A stretch of 64,000 bases of DNA from Onchocerca volvulus. Lineage: Eukaryota; Nematoda; Chromadorea; Rhabditida; Onchocercidae. Below are positions 50,401 through 64,000 of the stretch, piece after piece. How positions within the stretch are numbered: the first letter of the stretch is position 1; each line of letters starts with the position of its first letter. Where the stretch lies: contig HG738138.1 of assembly GCA_000499405.2 (NCBI GenBank), forward strand, positions 23,031,097 through 23,095,096, written 5' to 3'. Under the pieces are notes generated by a model. The model searched no databases and was not told where the DNA came from. It worked only from the letters and a program-made list of their open reading frames with translations. A program made the position numbers and the translations under genes.

Positions 50401-51155
50401 TTTTTTGGAATACTTTTAGATACTCAATGATGATTTGTATAATATTCGCTATTTGTGCGATTATTTGCGGAAATTTATTAGAATCAAGAAAATAGCTAGA
50501 AAAAAAGTGTATTTCTGGAAGTCACGCTTGATAATTCCTTCTGTAAAATGGGAATCGAAATGCGAAAACTGAACTTTTTCAATTTTCCCGCGTTGAACAA
50601 TTTCTGGAAAATGTACACTTCTACCCTTAACTTTTTCCAAAACTTTGATGGACATATGTATCGGTCCACGGGATTCTGCATGTCTTCCAATCATCGCATA
50701 TAACGGCTAAATATATGTTTGTTCAATTTTCATCAATAATAATTGTTAGCTTTCTATTTTATTCTTTTAAATGCTTATTTCGAAGATTCCAGATTCATGA
50801 ATTATTTTAATCAATTATGATTATCGATCGACTCATTTAATCTGCACTGCGAATCAAACAAACTTTTGCCATGAAACTTGATTAAGTAGAATTGATTTTG
50901 TTTATCTAATTATGATCCAGAATGTCTGCTACTACTGCTGGAGAGCTTTTACCGATCTGTCTTCAAATTTGCTGCAAAAATTAGCATATCGATGATTACA
51001 GCAACCTGTTTTTTGTCGCCTTTTGGATCAGTGTCGTACAAATGGAAATACATGAATGCTTTCTCGATTGGTTCATCAACAGGTCCTGCGATCACATATC
51101 GATTTCCGATGACCCCACAAACATTGTTCGGTATTTCATCAACATCTCTCAACAT
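47488..51155 (-). CDS. CK1/TTBK-like kinase-fold protein, predicted pseudokinase
   Basis: Six exons on the minus strand: 51155-51006, 50706-50575, 50031-49907, 48707-48513, 48370-48239, 47683-47488. Every junction is in phase and gives 309 residues. The order follows the nematode CK1/TTBK family: N-lobe start (GNRYVIAG), the strand equal to Y-A-L-K (YAMI, residues 53-56), alphaC (IHMSIKVL, 66-73), the helix before the catalytic loop, the loop A-G-F-V-H-R-F-V-S-P-F-N-F-A-I (160-174), IIIDFS (188-193), GSYRYSSVRAH (210-220) and DDIISVIYMVAEML (229-242). Key residues are changed: the ATP lysine is I56, the alphaC glutamate S69, the catalytic HRD aspartate F166, the loop lysine S168, and DFG is DFS; the glycine loop is missing. 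N171 and D191 remain. It is therefore probably inactive and may act as a binding protein. The family is often sperm-enriched in C. elegans. Its start lies 452 bases after the collagen stop on the same strand. Confidence 0.8.
50247..50495 (+). CDS. Possible nested 82-residue secreted/membrane protein
   Basis: An uninterrupted ATG-to-TAG frame lies entirely inside intron 2 of the pseudokinase gene (50032-50574), on the opposite strand. The predicted protein has an N-terminal hydrophobic signal-like segment (residues 3-19), a polar middle (LEQGKEETVKKYFDFDQ), a second strongly hydrophobic segment (61-75, MICIIFAICAIICG) and a short basic end. A ctag acceptor-like site sits two bases before the ATG. 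I recognise no family. The intron is short and AT-rich, so a chance frame is possible, but the ordered signal/ectodomain/membrane layout is unusual for one. Confidence 0.3.
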   Translation: MFIQFFFLEFCLLLSLNLYYTHGINISAFKLEQGKEETVKKYFDFDQMWERIFWNTFRYSMMICIIFAICAIICGNLLESRK

Positions 51156-51606
51156 TTGTCAGCAGTTTGATGGACAATCTTTTCTTATTACTCCAACAAT
51201 TTACGAATAGACAACAGCCAGACACTTCTTCCTAGCTAGCTTGATTCGAGAATGTGATAAATATCCTAGAATAATTTCTTAAATAATGATGATTAATTAT
51301 GCAAATCACTGTTAATCACTTTTGATTGATCAATGATTAATCATTCTTTCATCAAATTCATGCAGAATATACATATTTTCACCTTCTGCGAATCTCAGAA
51401 ATAAATTTCGAAATGATTTGATACAAACCAAAAAAACATTCCATAACAACCGGTCATAGTTCGAGAAATTATTTTTCTTTTTTCTTCAACTTCGCCACAA
51501 TATTTTATAAAATATGCATCATTGTCGATGATTACTTGTGACAGAAAATATATTTATCACTTCAAATTTTAATTTGAACATTTTAGAGTAAAAAAATCGC
51601 AAAATA

Positions 51607-53864
<2,258 letters not shown>

Positions 53865-55110
53865 ACCTGTTAACAAAAATAATATTATCATAGCAAACAA
53901 TTGATTTATTCATTTTCTGCATTTTCATAATTTTCATAATTTCGAATAATTGAAAAGTTCCTTTCGATTGATGAATAAATTTCAAGAGATGGATTAAGAT
54001 TGCTGAGAGAGATTAAGATTGTTTTCTGTTACAATAAGCAACAATACATACACAAATTTTATTTCCTTACCTAAAGTTTCAGCTTTAATCCTTCTGATAC
54101 AACTTCTATTCCCCTACTTACTTACCTATGGTTCAATAATTTTCAAGTTTAAATCATTCAGTTTAAACTATAAAAGATAATCTTAAAAATTGTCACAGCA
54201 AAAACTCTCGCACCTTTCGCATCACATTTAAAACAAAAGAATAAAGGAACGCATCTATTTTCTAGGAAAGAAAAGTTCTTTTTTATTGTTTTGGAAAGGG
54301 TCTATTTCAGTAAATTTAGGTCACCTTCAAATAAACTGAAAAAAAACATATATTATCTAATTTTCACAACTTTTCTATGCATTTTCTATACAAATAGATT
54401 ATCCAATTTTTTCGCTAAATAAATTTCCGAAATTAAGAAATGAGAACAAAAGTTTAGAGGATGAAGGATGAATGATTCGATTTCACATCGAATGGAAGTG
54501 ATCTTTTTAACGATAAAGAATATAAATTAATTTGATACCTATATACATATATATATTTTTTTTAGAACAAAATACAGATTCGAAAAACATTTTTTTTTTT
54601 AAATTCCAGTTTTCCATTTAAAAAAAAAAAAAAAAAAAAAGTGAAAAACTAGGCCATTACATTAAAAGTAGAAATCGCTCTGATTGATCATAATCATTGA
54701 TAGACTGATAATCAGAATATCACATCACTGAATGAGTCAATACTAATTGAAATTTATTTTTTATTGATTTATTTAATGTGATATTATTTTGTTTGTCAAC
54801 AATTAATAAATTTGAAAGAGCCTACAATTATCAGTATATCAATTCAGATTACAAACACAGAAATTGAATGCAGATTTTGCCTTGCCATCAATCCTGTCCT
54901 TTTTAACGTTAATAACATCATTGAGCTTGAAATTTACAGGCTCATTTAACAGCAGAATTAATCACCAAATACGGATATAGAATTAAGCTTTATATTGGCC
55001 GGTTGCGAATTCCACAAAAAATCGTGAAAATAGCGTTCCATTTTACATAAAGTTCAATTTCTCAGAACATTTTGCAAGTTATTCGCTCATCAGCTGGATA
55101 ATGGTTTCAT

Positions 55111-55174
55111 GAGCATTCCGGATCGAAGATGATCCTTATTTTGAGCATTCTGGATGGAAGATGATCTTTACTCT
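55111..55174. repeat. Short tandem duplication, 32-base period
   Basis: Bases 55111-55142 and 55143-55174 are two copies beginning gagcattcYggatSgaagatg with few differences. Non-coding context. Confidence 0.8.
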
Positions 55175-56029
55175 GAGAAATGGTTCTACTGGGGAATCAA
55201 TATTTACATGGATGCGGAATTTATTTTGCGTAAACAAACATTCGTGATGTTGTATGAACAACAAAAAACTTCTGGATTCTTAAACATATAATTTTAATCT
55301 TGACAGGGACAGTCAATAGTAATTAAAAGTAATCACTTTTTTTTTCCTGTTCAATATTAATCAATTCAATCAATTAGTGAGCTTTTGCAGGTGATTGTTT
55401 TTCTTGTGTTAGGTGATTAATTTCTAGACGAGTAGTTAACAGTAAGTTATTAAAATATTGATCTACATTTTCAAAATTTGTAAATATTCATTCATGCAAT
55501 AATGATTTCAAAGAGGTATACGTGAGTAATTAAGCGGTAAATTGCGGGGTGTAATTAAAAAACGAAAGGAGATTTTTTTTTCGAATTTTTTTCACATAAG
55601 TTTTTGGTATTGATTGGAGAATATAAGATAAAACACCAATCTTTGACATTTTCTCAAATAATTAATTCGTATTAAGGGAAATTAAAAAATAGTTTTTTTT
55701 CTTTTGAAAAGGTCATAATATGCTTTTTGCATGCTGGCATTCGTTTAACAAATGAATTTCGTTTGCATTTTAGCATCAGTTGTATTTTCACCGAATTATA
55801 TTTGCACTTTAAACTTTTCAGTATCTATTTATTTGATGAAATTTTAGTGAAAAAGTATGTTTTAAAAACTGTTATGCAAATTTTGCAAGAAAAAAGTTTT
55901 TACACAATTTTACAGTTGCAGATATCAAAAGGAAAAGTTATGTTAGAAATAATAAATGAGAAGTAATGAAATGGCTCTGAGACTAGTTAATTTCATTACT
56001 TAAACTTTGTAGCATATATTTAAGTCGTT

Positions 56030-56402
56030 TATTAGATTTTATAGTCATTTACTAAATTACAGTTACTTATTAAAGTCATTAATTAAATTTTATTATCAAA
56101 GTTATTTACTAAATTTATGGTCTCTTACTAAAGTCATTAATTAAATTTTATTATCAAAGTTATTTATTTAATTATAGTCCCTTATTAGAGCCGTTAATTA
56201 AATTTTATTATCATAATCATTTATTAAATTATAGTCACTTATTAAAGTTGTTAATTAAATTTTATTATTATAGTTATTTATTGAATCATAGTCCCTTATT
56301 AAAGTTATTAATTAAATTTTACTATCAGAGTTATTTATTTAAGCATAGTTACTTATTGAAGTTATTAATTAAATTTTATTACCGTAGTCATTTATTAAAT
56401 TC
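56030..56402. repeat. AT-rich minisatellite, about 58-base unit
   Basis: About six imperfect units, each containing 'cttattaaagt', 'attaattaaatttta' and 'gttatttatt'. The core attaattaaatttta recurs at spacings of about 52-60 bases. Divergence between units is modest. Confidence 0.85.
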
Positions 56403-56930
56403 TGATTTTCTGTCATATTTTCATATGCTATTACTATTTGCTGTTTTCCAATATTTAAATGAAACACACCAAAAAAAAAAAAAAAAAAATGAATGATGTA
56501 CAAAAGATGAATATATTAGGTAACTACCGAAAAAGATTATGTGAAGATTTTAATTGAATTAATTAGCAATATTCATTAGATAGTTGGCTATTTGACTTGA
56601 ATGTCTTATATATTCGTTATACTTTCCATTTTAAATGAATTTTATCGAAAATGTTACATTTCAAAAGTTTTGAATATTAAAGCAAAATTGCATTTATTTA
56701 ATGGAAGAGAAAGTAAGTTGAAAGGAAAGTGACAAATTTTAAGCAGTCATTCAACTGTAACTATAAAAACAAATTTTGAATAATCAGGCACATTGTAAAT
56801 GTTGGAACAATTTACGTTCTTTGCCAAAATTTCACTGACGAAAATTATTGAAAAATTTAATTTTACTCTTAAATAAGCCTTCAAATAGTGCAAATAATGG
56901 CATACATGTAACATAATAATATCCCAGACT

Positions 56931-59030
56931 TCAGATGTTCGTAGTTTCATCGGTTCCAATTCCGACAATTGATGCGGCCAAGACATTCCGGATTTCCGGA
57001 TATACCTCATGCAGAACGAGCATTAATGTGGTGCCCAAGATTACTGCTCGCATTTGCATGTCCAATTGCATTATTCTATAAATTTAGAAAAAAATGCTTC
57101 ATTTACCTTAAAGCAATATTTTAGTACTTATTTATGAAAAAATTAAATTAAATTGCTTAAAAAAAGTTAGAAAACTTCGCAACCAAAATTAATTGAGCAT
57201 ATGTCAGAAACTTTTACTTACTCATATTTTAAAATAAGTGTCCTGCCACTCAAGACAATTTTAGGATAAACTCGTGCCAATTCGTTACCATCCATAAGTT
57301 TGAATTGATATACACATTCAGTTTCTAGTATTCCAATCATTTTAAGTATTGGATACATTGATAAAGTTATCTGTAAATACTGATGGTTGAAATTCTATCA
57401 GCAAGAAATAGAATCATGAAATTTACATAACGCAAAACAATGCAAATGATTCACCGATTAAGATTAAAACTATGAAAACTTTGCATTTGCTTTCTGATTA
57501 TAAATGAGAAATACCTTTTCAACATTTATTATTGATTGATCGGATGAGAAATGATATACTTGAAAACGTTGAGTATTTCTGTCTAAGTTGTCATGCAAAA
57601 CCTTTAATGTGAGGATTTTGTGAAGTAATCAATTACTATCCACAATGAATTACAATTAAGTATGAATAAAACTTCTAAGAAAGCTAATCTGATTATTTTC
57701 ATATCAATGATTGATATGAACTGATATTGTTTTAAGACATTTTAGTCTTAAAAAAGAAATATTTGGAAATTAAAAATCAAGAATAAATAAAAAAATATTA
57801 GATCAGAAAGTTATTACTATTACAGTGCAGCTCAATAACGAATTACCACAGTAAGTATCGCAATGAATTTACTAGATAAAGTAATTAAAAGAAATTAAAA
57901 CGATAATTAGTAAAATCAAGGCAGATTTCTAATCAACCAAGCACTGATAAATAAAATCAATACTTCCAATACTTACCTTATAAATAGTGGTACTGAGTGG
58001 ATGGACAATTTTACCTATAGATGATACGGTACTATTCGATAGCTTAATATCCATTACCCGTGCACCGGTTGCATTCTTTACTTCAAAACCGTGACCTATA
58101 ATTCTAATCTTAAATAGAGAAAGGTTTCATTTTTTTTTCAGATTTTCAAATTCGCAAAAAATTTTTAAACAAAATAATTTTATTCTCTATTCTATTTTTA
58201 GTTTTCGACTTTTTTATTCCATATTAATCTAGCTATGAAGAAATGATAAATATTGTTAGATCTAAAAATCATTAACAACCAATCTTAAGCCCGTAATTTC
58301 TGTTTATCGGAGATATGATAATCAATGATTAAATTTTTATCATTGATCATAGAATAGAATAGTTTGAGAAATGAATGAAGTAACATACCGTACCAGATAT
58401 CAGGTTTGCAGACATAATTGTTTTCTTATTCCTTCGTTCATCTCGTATTAGGAAACGAATATTAAAATTTGCAATATGACGCTCAATATAATCCACTGTT
58501 GCTTTAATCCTGAAAGAAAATTATAATTTCAAACGATGTATTGAACCGAAATTAATTTAAAAAATCATTATTTGCAGATTTATTTCACTAATTATGATTC
58601 ATTAATCAGTTTCTGGAACAGCATATCATCGAAATCAAAATTACTGTTAAGTTTGTTTGTTTATTTGTTTGTTTTTCAACACAATTCGATCATGGAAATT
58701 CTACGCCAGACGAATCTTTTGGTAAGAAACGGTGATGTTGTAATTATTTTCAATATAACAATAATTTAATTGATAGCTGATAACAAATGCACTATCAACA
58801 TTTCTAAGATTTTTTCTGATGTTAGCTTTCAAGGTTGAATTTTATGAATTATTGAAATGTATGAAATTAATACTGAAAAATTAGTACATTTGGGTATCGT
58901 TAGCAACTTTTATAGAAATTTTATCAGTTGTCATTAGTGCAGCACATTCCGGAATATCAAATATATTGTTATCGGTACTGAATTGTATTGCTTTTGCCAC
59001 ATTTAATTTCACTTGATTGAGCAATGACAT
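56931..59030 (-). CDS. Scramblase-like membrane-tail protein
   Basis: Six exons on the minus strand: 59030-58888, 58509-58389, 58108-57977, 57601-57515, 57370-57222, 57075-56931. All phases agree; 258 residues. The layout resembles the phospholipid scramblase/tubby-C-like fold: repeated beta-type blocks such as GHGFEVKNATGARVMDIKLS and VYQFKLMDGNELARVYPK, then L-D-M-Q-M-R-A-V-I-L-G (215-225) leading into a short hydrophobic segment. That last block matches the family's L-D-V-K-M-K-A-V-x-x-G just before its C-terminal membrane helix. The family's acidic calcium-binding loop (D-A-D-N-F-G) and cysteine cluster are absent, so scramblase activity is doubtful. The family call is inference from weak similarity, whereas the exon structure is well supported. 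Upstream coding exons are possible because the frame is open a few codons before the ATG. The C-terminal tail runs 24 residues past the hydrophobic segment. Confidence 0.6.
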
Positions 59031-62000
59031 TTCTCTTAATGCTGATTATTTCTTTTTAATAAAACTTCTTAAAGTGAAATTGAAGAAATCACGAAAAAGT
59101 ATAGTTTTCGATATTTTTTGGACGATTTCTATGTTAAAGGATAGATATATTGATTGATTTGTTGAATTTCATTTATTTTGGCATTTCTGATTTATCTTGT
59201 AAGCAAGCGATTCACATTCCAATCTTACAAATCAAATCAATATGTTTATTTTTTGCTTACTGGTTTGCAAAAAATAATTTTTCAGGAATATCGTAATTAA
59301 TTAATATTGGATTAATAATCAATATATCATAACAATGTTATGGAATGGTATCTACTCCATAATAGTCTTGAATTCGTATTTATGTTAAAAAAGCATCTAA
59401 CAAATGAATGGATTAATTTTACGGACGTGACGCTTGACAATACACGGAATAAGCGTAAAATAGGGAATAGTAAAGAAGATATTGTCGACTCCACGAATAT
59501 CATCAATTAATGATGAACAGATGATAACACTGTGATAACAATAAAAAGAACAATCAATCAGTACTTTTAACAGATAACTAGTTTGTTTACGAAATAAGAA
59601 ATTGATAAATAAGTAGTTAAAAACAGATTATAAATTCAATACTAATATCATGAAAACATATCAGAATCAAAAAAAAAAAAAAAAACGAAGACGAATCATA
59701 AATTTCTTTGATCTATCTTTTGCCCTTTAAACTACGACATAAAAAAAGAAAAAAAAAACGAAAAAGCATAAATGAAAAGAAAGTAAAGTTGTTGAAAAAA
59801 TAAATTTTATTTGTATGCCCTTTATTTTCGTATTGAAATATCTATTCTTTCCATTTTGCCTTTCATTAACAATTCGTTTGATTAGATAGACCGACCATAT
59901 ATGACTATCATCCAGTCGTTCTTTTGCCAATCTTTTTTCTTTTTTTCAAACTTTTTTCGACTCTTTTTTTCCACCAAAAAATACTAGAACTGTTTGAAGT
60001 GTACGGTTAACTGCAAACATTTCAAGTGGAAATTTTGTACAAAACTGCTGCTTTCAAATGTGCATTATGAAGTGCATCAATTTCTACCGTATATTTCTGT
60101 TTGATGAAAATAATCGCCAATAGTTCATCTAAAATATACATTCATATCACATCTATCAAAAGAAAAGTAAAAGAAAAAGGAAATGTTCAATTTCCACATC
60201 CATTATATAAATGTATTTTAAAATGAAGAATGAAATTGACTGAGAAGATTGAAATTTCTAGTTTACTTCACTTTCTTGTTAAATAAAATTTTGTAGCCAA
60301 TTGTTATTGAAGTGTTTCGTCGATTGTATCACTACTTTTTATTTTTCTAAAATCAAATATAGAATATTTTGCACTCATTCAATTTAATGTTGATTTAAGA
60401 AATTTTTCTCTGTTTTTTGAATTCCTCTTTGAAGCTATTTTGCATGCTGATAGTTTGTACGATATTGAATTATTATTTGAGTTTTGATTTCAGATTGAAT
60501 TGATTGGAGCTAGACTTATTCGAAAATTTACTTTGCATCTAAATTGCATATTCATTTTGGAATTATCCTTCCCAAGTTCAATCTTTTTTTTTTTTTTTTT
60601 GAATTAAACGCTGTAATTACATTTTAATTTACTTATGAAAATTCACTTTTGACTCAAATTTCTGGAAAATTCTAATTTCGAATTTAAAATTCATTTTTCC
60701 GTCGGATTTTCAATCGCCAATTGCAAACTTTAATATGATCGACTTTGATCAAGTGATTGAAAAATAAACATTACAATGAAAATAAAAATATATGATTCGA
60801 AATTAACATTTAGTCGTAAATAGATTTTGATTCAGTCTAGTTTAATATATATTCCTCGAAAAACAGAAATTATAGAATAAAGAGATAAATCCAATTATTT
60901 ATCACAAGATTAAAATTGGATAAAGATGATTTGATATGGATGACCTTTATCAGAATTAAACCAGAAAATGATTCTATTATTAATAAATAATACGTTTACA
61001 AAAGATAATGAATAAATTTATGAGAGATAATTAATTAAAGTTTGAATAGGAAAAAATGGAAAGCAACTTAAAATTTGAAGCATGCAGTAAAATATTATAA
61101 AGCTGTTCCAGTGTTACAGAAAAAACTTGTTTTAAACACAAATCAAAATCGAATAGCATTATTCCAGGCTTAAATCGAGAATGGAAACCGATACTGTAAA
61201 ATATTGTAAAATTATTTCAATGCAAATAAGCAATATTTTATTATATTTATTTTCCTAACTCTAAAATGCCAAATTTTACGATCTTAATTTAAAATCAAAG
61301 ATTTTCAGGTTCATGGCTTATTTCTAATTTACATTTATTGTCAATGGAACATCATTATAAATATCCTAGAAGCCTGTTATCAAATAGTTCCAGGTCATTT
61401 TTCTGAGCCTGAAATTCATTCTTTCTCTTTATTTTCCTCAAAAGTCTCATGTCCCTCTATGATTGATTGATTGTTTTAATTCTGTCCTGAGAAAAAAAAT
61501 TTCGAATGTCTTTATCGCTAAGATATTATTAACTAGAGAATATTAAAATTTTCGATCACTTAAAAATATCATCGATATATCGTAACATGGGCTAATCTTT
61601 TATTTTTGACAATATTAAATAATTTCAAAATATTATTTTCTAAAAATTAAATATCATCATTTATCAATGCTAGAAACAATTAAGCTATGAAATTTTAATT
61701 AAATCATCATTTCATAATAAATACCAACAAATCAATTTTTGAAAAGTAATGTTTTAATATTCGATAATCAAAATTTGAAGTAAATTTTCTTTTTCAAAGT
61801 AAAATATAATTTATTGAAAGAAGCAGCATTTCGTTAGCTGAAATTAGTTTTAGCATTTTCAGTTTTAAAGTTAACGAAAACAAATTTGGGGAGAAAAAAA
61901 AGGGAGAAAAAATCAATTTTAAAATGATAAATGATGATTGGAATAAAAGAATGCATTCAATGAATAAATGAATTTTTCGAAATGAAATGGTATGATATTT

Positions 62001-64000
62001 GATTTTATTATTTGTACAGCTGCTGTTGTGAACAGATTGCTTGGAAAATTTAAAATGGAATAACAAAGTCTTCAAAAAAGGTATTTGTAGTGATTCCTAT
62101 TAATGAAACTTTCGAAATAATCACAATGAGCATTTGATAATATGAATGAAATGGATAATTCTGCATTCTGACGTAATGACGTAATACGTGATACGCCCAT
62201 CAAGTCAGAAGTTTTCACTTCAAAACGCAGCATAAATTAGAAGAATAATTATTTTTTGTTTTTTCTTTTATCGCGAAATAACGTGAAAAACTTTTTTTTG
62301 AAAACTTCACATATTTTTAACTCTCACATGCAATAAATTTAATCGTTAAAATTTGATCCTTTCATTTTACTTTTATATCAAATATGATAATTTCTATCCG
62401 TTAGTAATACTTTTCCTTTATTACATATGAAATAACTGCTCACTTTCTATTCCATTTTAGCGTATTTAATAAGAATTTATTAAATTTTATGATTTTTGTG
62501 GATGATTTCTTTTTCGTTAAAATTTGTACAATTCTATTATTTTCAAACCACGAAGATAAATCTTGCCCAGATGATAGTTATCATATCTAAGAAACTGCTT
62601 ATATTCCATCCATTTAAAGCAACAATTTCTTGGCCAAGTATTCAATTTGTTATGGCTTTGGCTCTTTGAAAATCAATATTTTGAGTCTTTTATTTATTTT
62701 TTTTTCGTTACGAATTCATGTACAAACTTTATTAAGATTGTGGAAATGACCTGATAATTGCAGGATTTAGTGATCACTAAAATCCCACAACAACGACTGT
62801 TTTACTTAAAATAGAACAGATCCTGAGATATTACAATTCGTTAAATTGTTTTCAAACTTACAGTAGAGATAACTAAACATAGGTAATAGAGTATAAGTGA
62901 TTTCTAAAGTACAGGTAATTTCTTTTGAAGTCAATCTTAATTTGGATTACGACAAAGTAAACTTTGAAAGTTTAATTTTCTTTGCGAATTTACAATTTTG
63001 AGCTTTTTTGAGAAATTTTGATTATTGATTACTTCGTTTGCTTTGTTTGAATGATCGAATCAGTCATATGGTTGTATTTCTGCTGAAACTTTAATTAAAA
63101 TTATGGTATTAATAAAAATTATTCAAAATTATGGCATTAACGAAAATGAATGTCAGAGTTAATCGATAATTTTTTCGTAACTGAATAATTTTAAAATTAT
63201 AGGCTTTTATAGCTATATTTCATGATCAATTTATGATTTTATTTTACGAATTGAACACTATTTCAGTATTATTACAATGCAGTAAAAACAATTTATTCCT
63301 GGTGATCTGATAAACAATTCAAAATAGTCTAATTACAGTTTGATTAATATTTGTCTCATAGCTGTCATAGCTATTCTTTAAAATTTTTTAAATTTATAAA
63401 CTAATACTTTAAATTTGCTTTGTTGCATTAGCGCTTTCAAAATAATCGTATTAATCAAAATGGTGAACATTTTTCTCCATAATTTTAAATAATTGAAGAA
63501 TTATAAATGAAGAAGAAAATGATTAAAACAATATAAACTACGAAAATAGTAGATGCAAAACTTATAATTTACATTTTTAAATCTTACTTTTGATTTTTTA
63601 AAAGTTATATAAATTCAGTTTTCTTCTGTTGAATGAAATGAATGATTATCTATAATCTACTGCAATTATTACTATCGTCATGAAAAAAATACCAATTATG
63701 TTTAAATCATTTCGACAAGAATTTCACTTGCAAAAACATTATTCATGAATTGCCTCAAAGAAATAGTATTTTCAATGGTTACGAATGAATTGATAATATA
63801 AGAATGCAAAAAATTTAACTCCTTTTATAATAGCGTAGAAAAGAATTTAGTCATTCAAAAGTTTAAGTCCATTCAAACAATAATATTGCGAATATGAATG
63901 TGCAATAACAAATGACTTTAATTGTGCATAAATATTGATAATTCAAAAATATATATTTAAATATTGATAATATGAAGCATAATGATATGTAAGACATAAA
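59031..64000. other. AT-rich sequence without recognised genes
   Basis: I find no supported exon. A minus-strand open segment near 59930-59820 (HIWSVYLIKRIVNERQNG) has a normal composition but no clear splice partners; it might be an upstream exon of the scramblase-like gene. The minus-strand frame at 61794-62075 is rich in F, L, I and K and looks like chance. Poly-A/T tracts occur near 59670, 59740 and 60590. Confidence 0.6.

Larger units (their letters stand above)
53865..56930. other. Intergenic region with minisatellite
   Basis: No gene recognised. It contains poly-A/T tracts near 54580-54640, a 32-base near-perfect direct repeat at 55111-55174, and an AT-rich minisatellite at 56030-56402. 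The plus-strand frames at 55727-55966 and 56248-56496 are low-complexity, the second being a product of the minisatellite. Confidence 0.65.

Overview
The window looks like nuclear DNA of a parasitic nematode, most likely a spirurid or filarial worm. The evidence is AT-rich sequence, genes cut into many small exons with T-rich TTTCAG-type acceptors and GTAAGT/GTTTGT donors, a cuticle collagen with the nematode N-terminal domain, and a worm-style CK1/TTBK-type kinase-fold gene. The species is inferred and no database was consulted. All gene models were built by hand from splice signals, reading phase and family conservation; every complete model below sums to a multiple of three.

Layout: (1) 1-14,700 holds no gene I can establish. 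It is rich in microsatellites, contains an ancient duplication and a retroelement-like relic, and carries possible regulatory sites upstream of the next gene. (2) 14,750-26,288 (+) is an 18-exon homolog of the BCL11 zinc-finger transcription factors. (3) 26,300-31,700 is non-coding, with repeat relics and two doubtful ORFs. (4) 31,721-36,618 (+) is a 16-exon SNW1/SKIP spliceosome and transcription co-regulator homolog. (5) 37,442-38,404 (-) is a small single-pass membrane protein, tail-to-tail with SNW1. (6) 40,070-45,036 (+) is a 13-exon RMI1 homolog with both OB-fold regions, head-to-head with the membrane protein gene. (7) 45,037-47,487 holds unresolved exon-like fragments. (8) 47,488-51,155 (-) is a six-exon CK1/TTBK-like kinase-fold gene that has lost the ATP-binding lysine, the alphaC glutamate and the catalytic aspartate, so it is predicted to be a pseudokinase. 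A possible 82-residue membrane protein lies antisense in one of its introns. (9) 51,607-53,864 (-) is a seven-exon cuticle collagen. (10) 56,931-59,030 (-) is a six-exon gene for a probable membrane-tail protein resembling phospholipid scramblases. (11) 59,031-64,000 is AT-rich sequence in which I see no gene.

The genes do not form one pathway. SNW1 and RMI1 are housekeeping genes (mRNA splicing/transcription and Holliday-junction dissolution), BCL11 is a developmental regulator, and the minus-strand block on the right holds nematode-specific or fast-evolving genes. The points most worth following up are the pseudokinase, a duplicated 3' splice site in the BCL11 homolog that could yield a short isoform with only the CCHC finger, the antisense intronic ORF, and a pair of DR1 nuclear-receptor sites upstream of BCL11.
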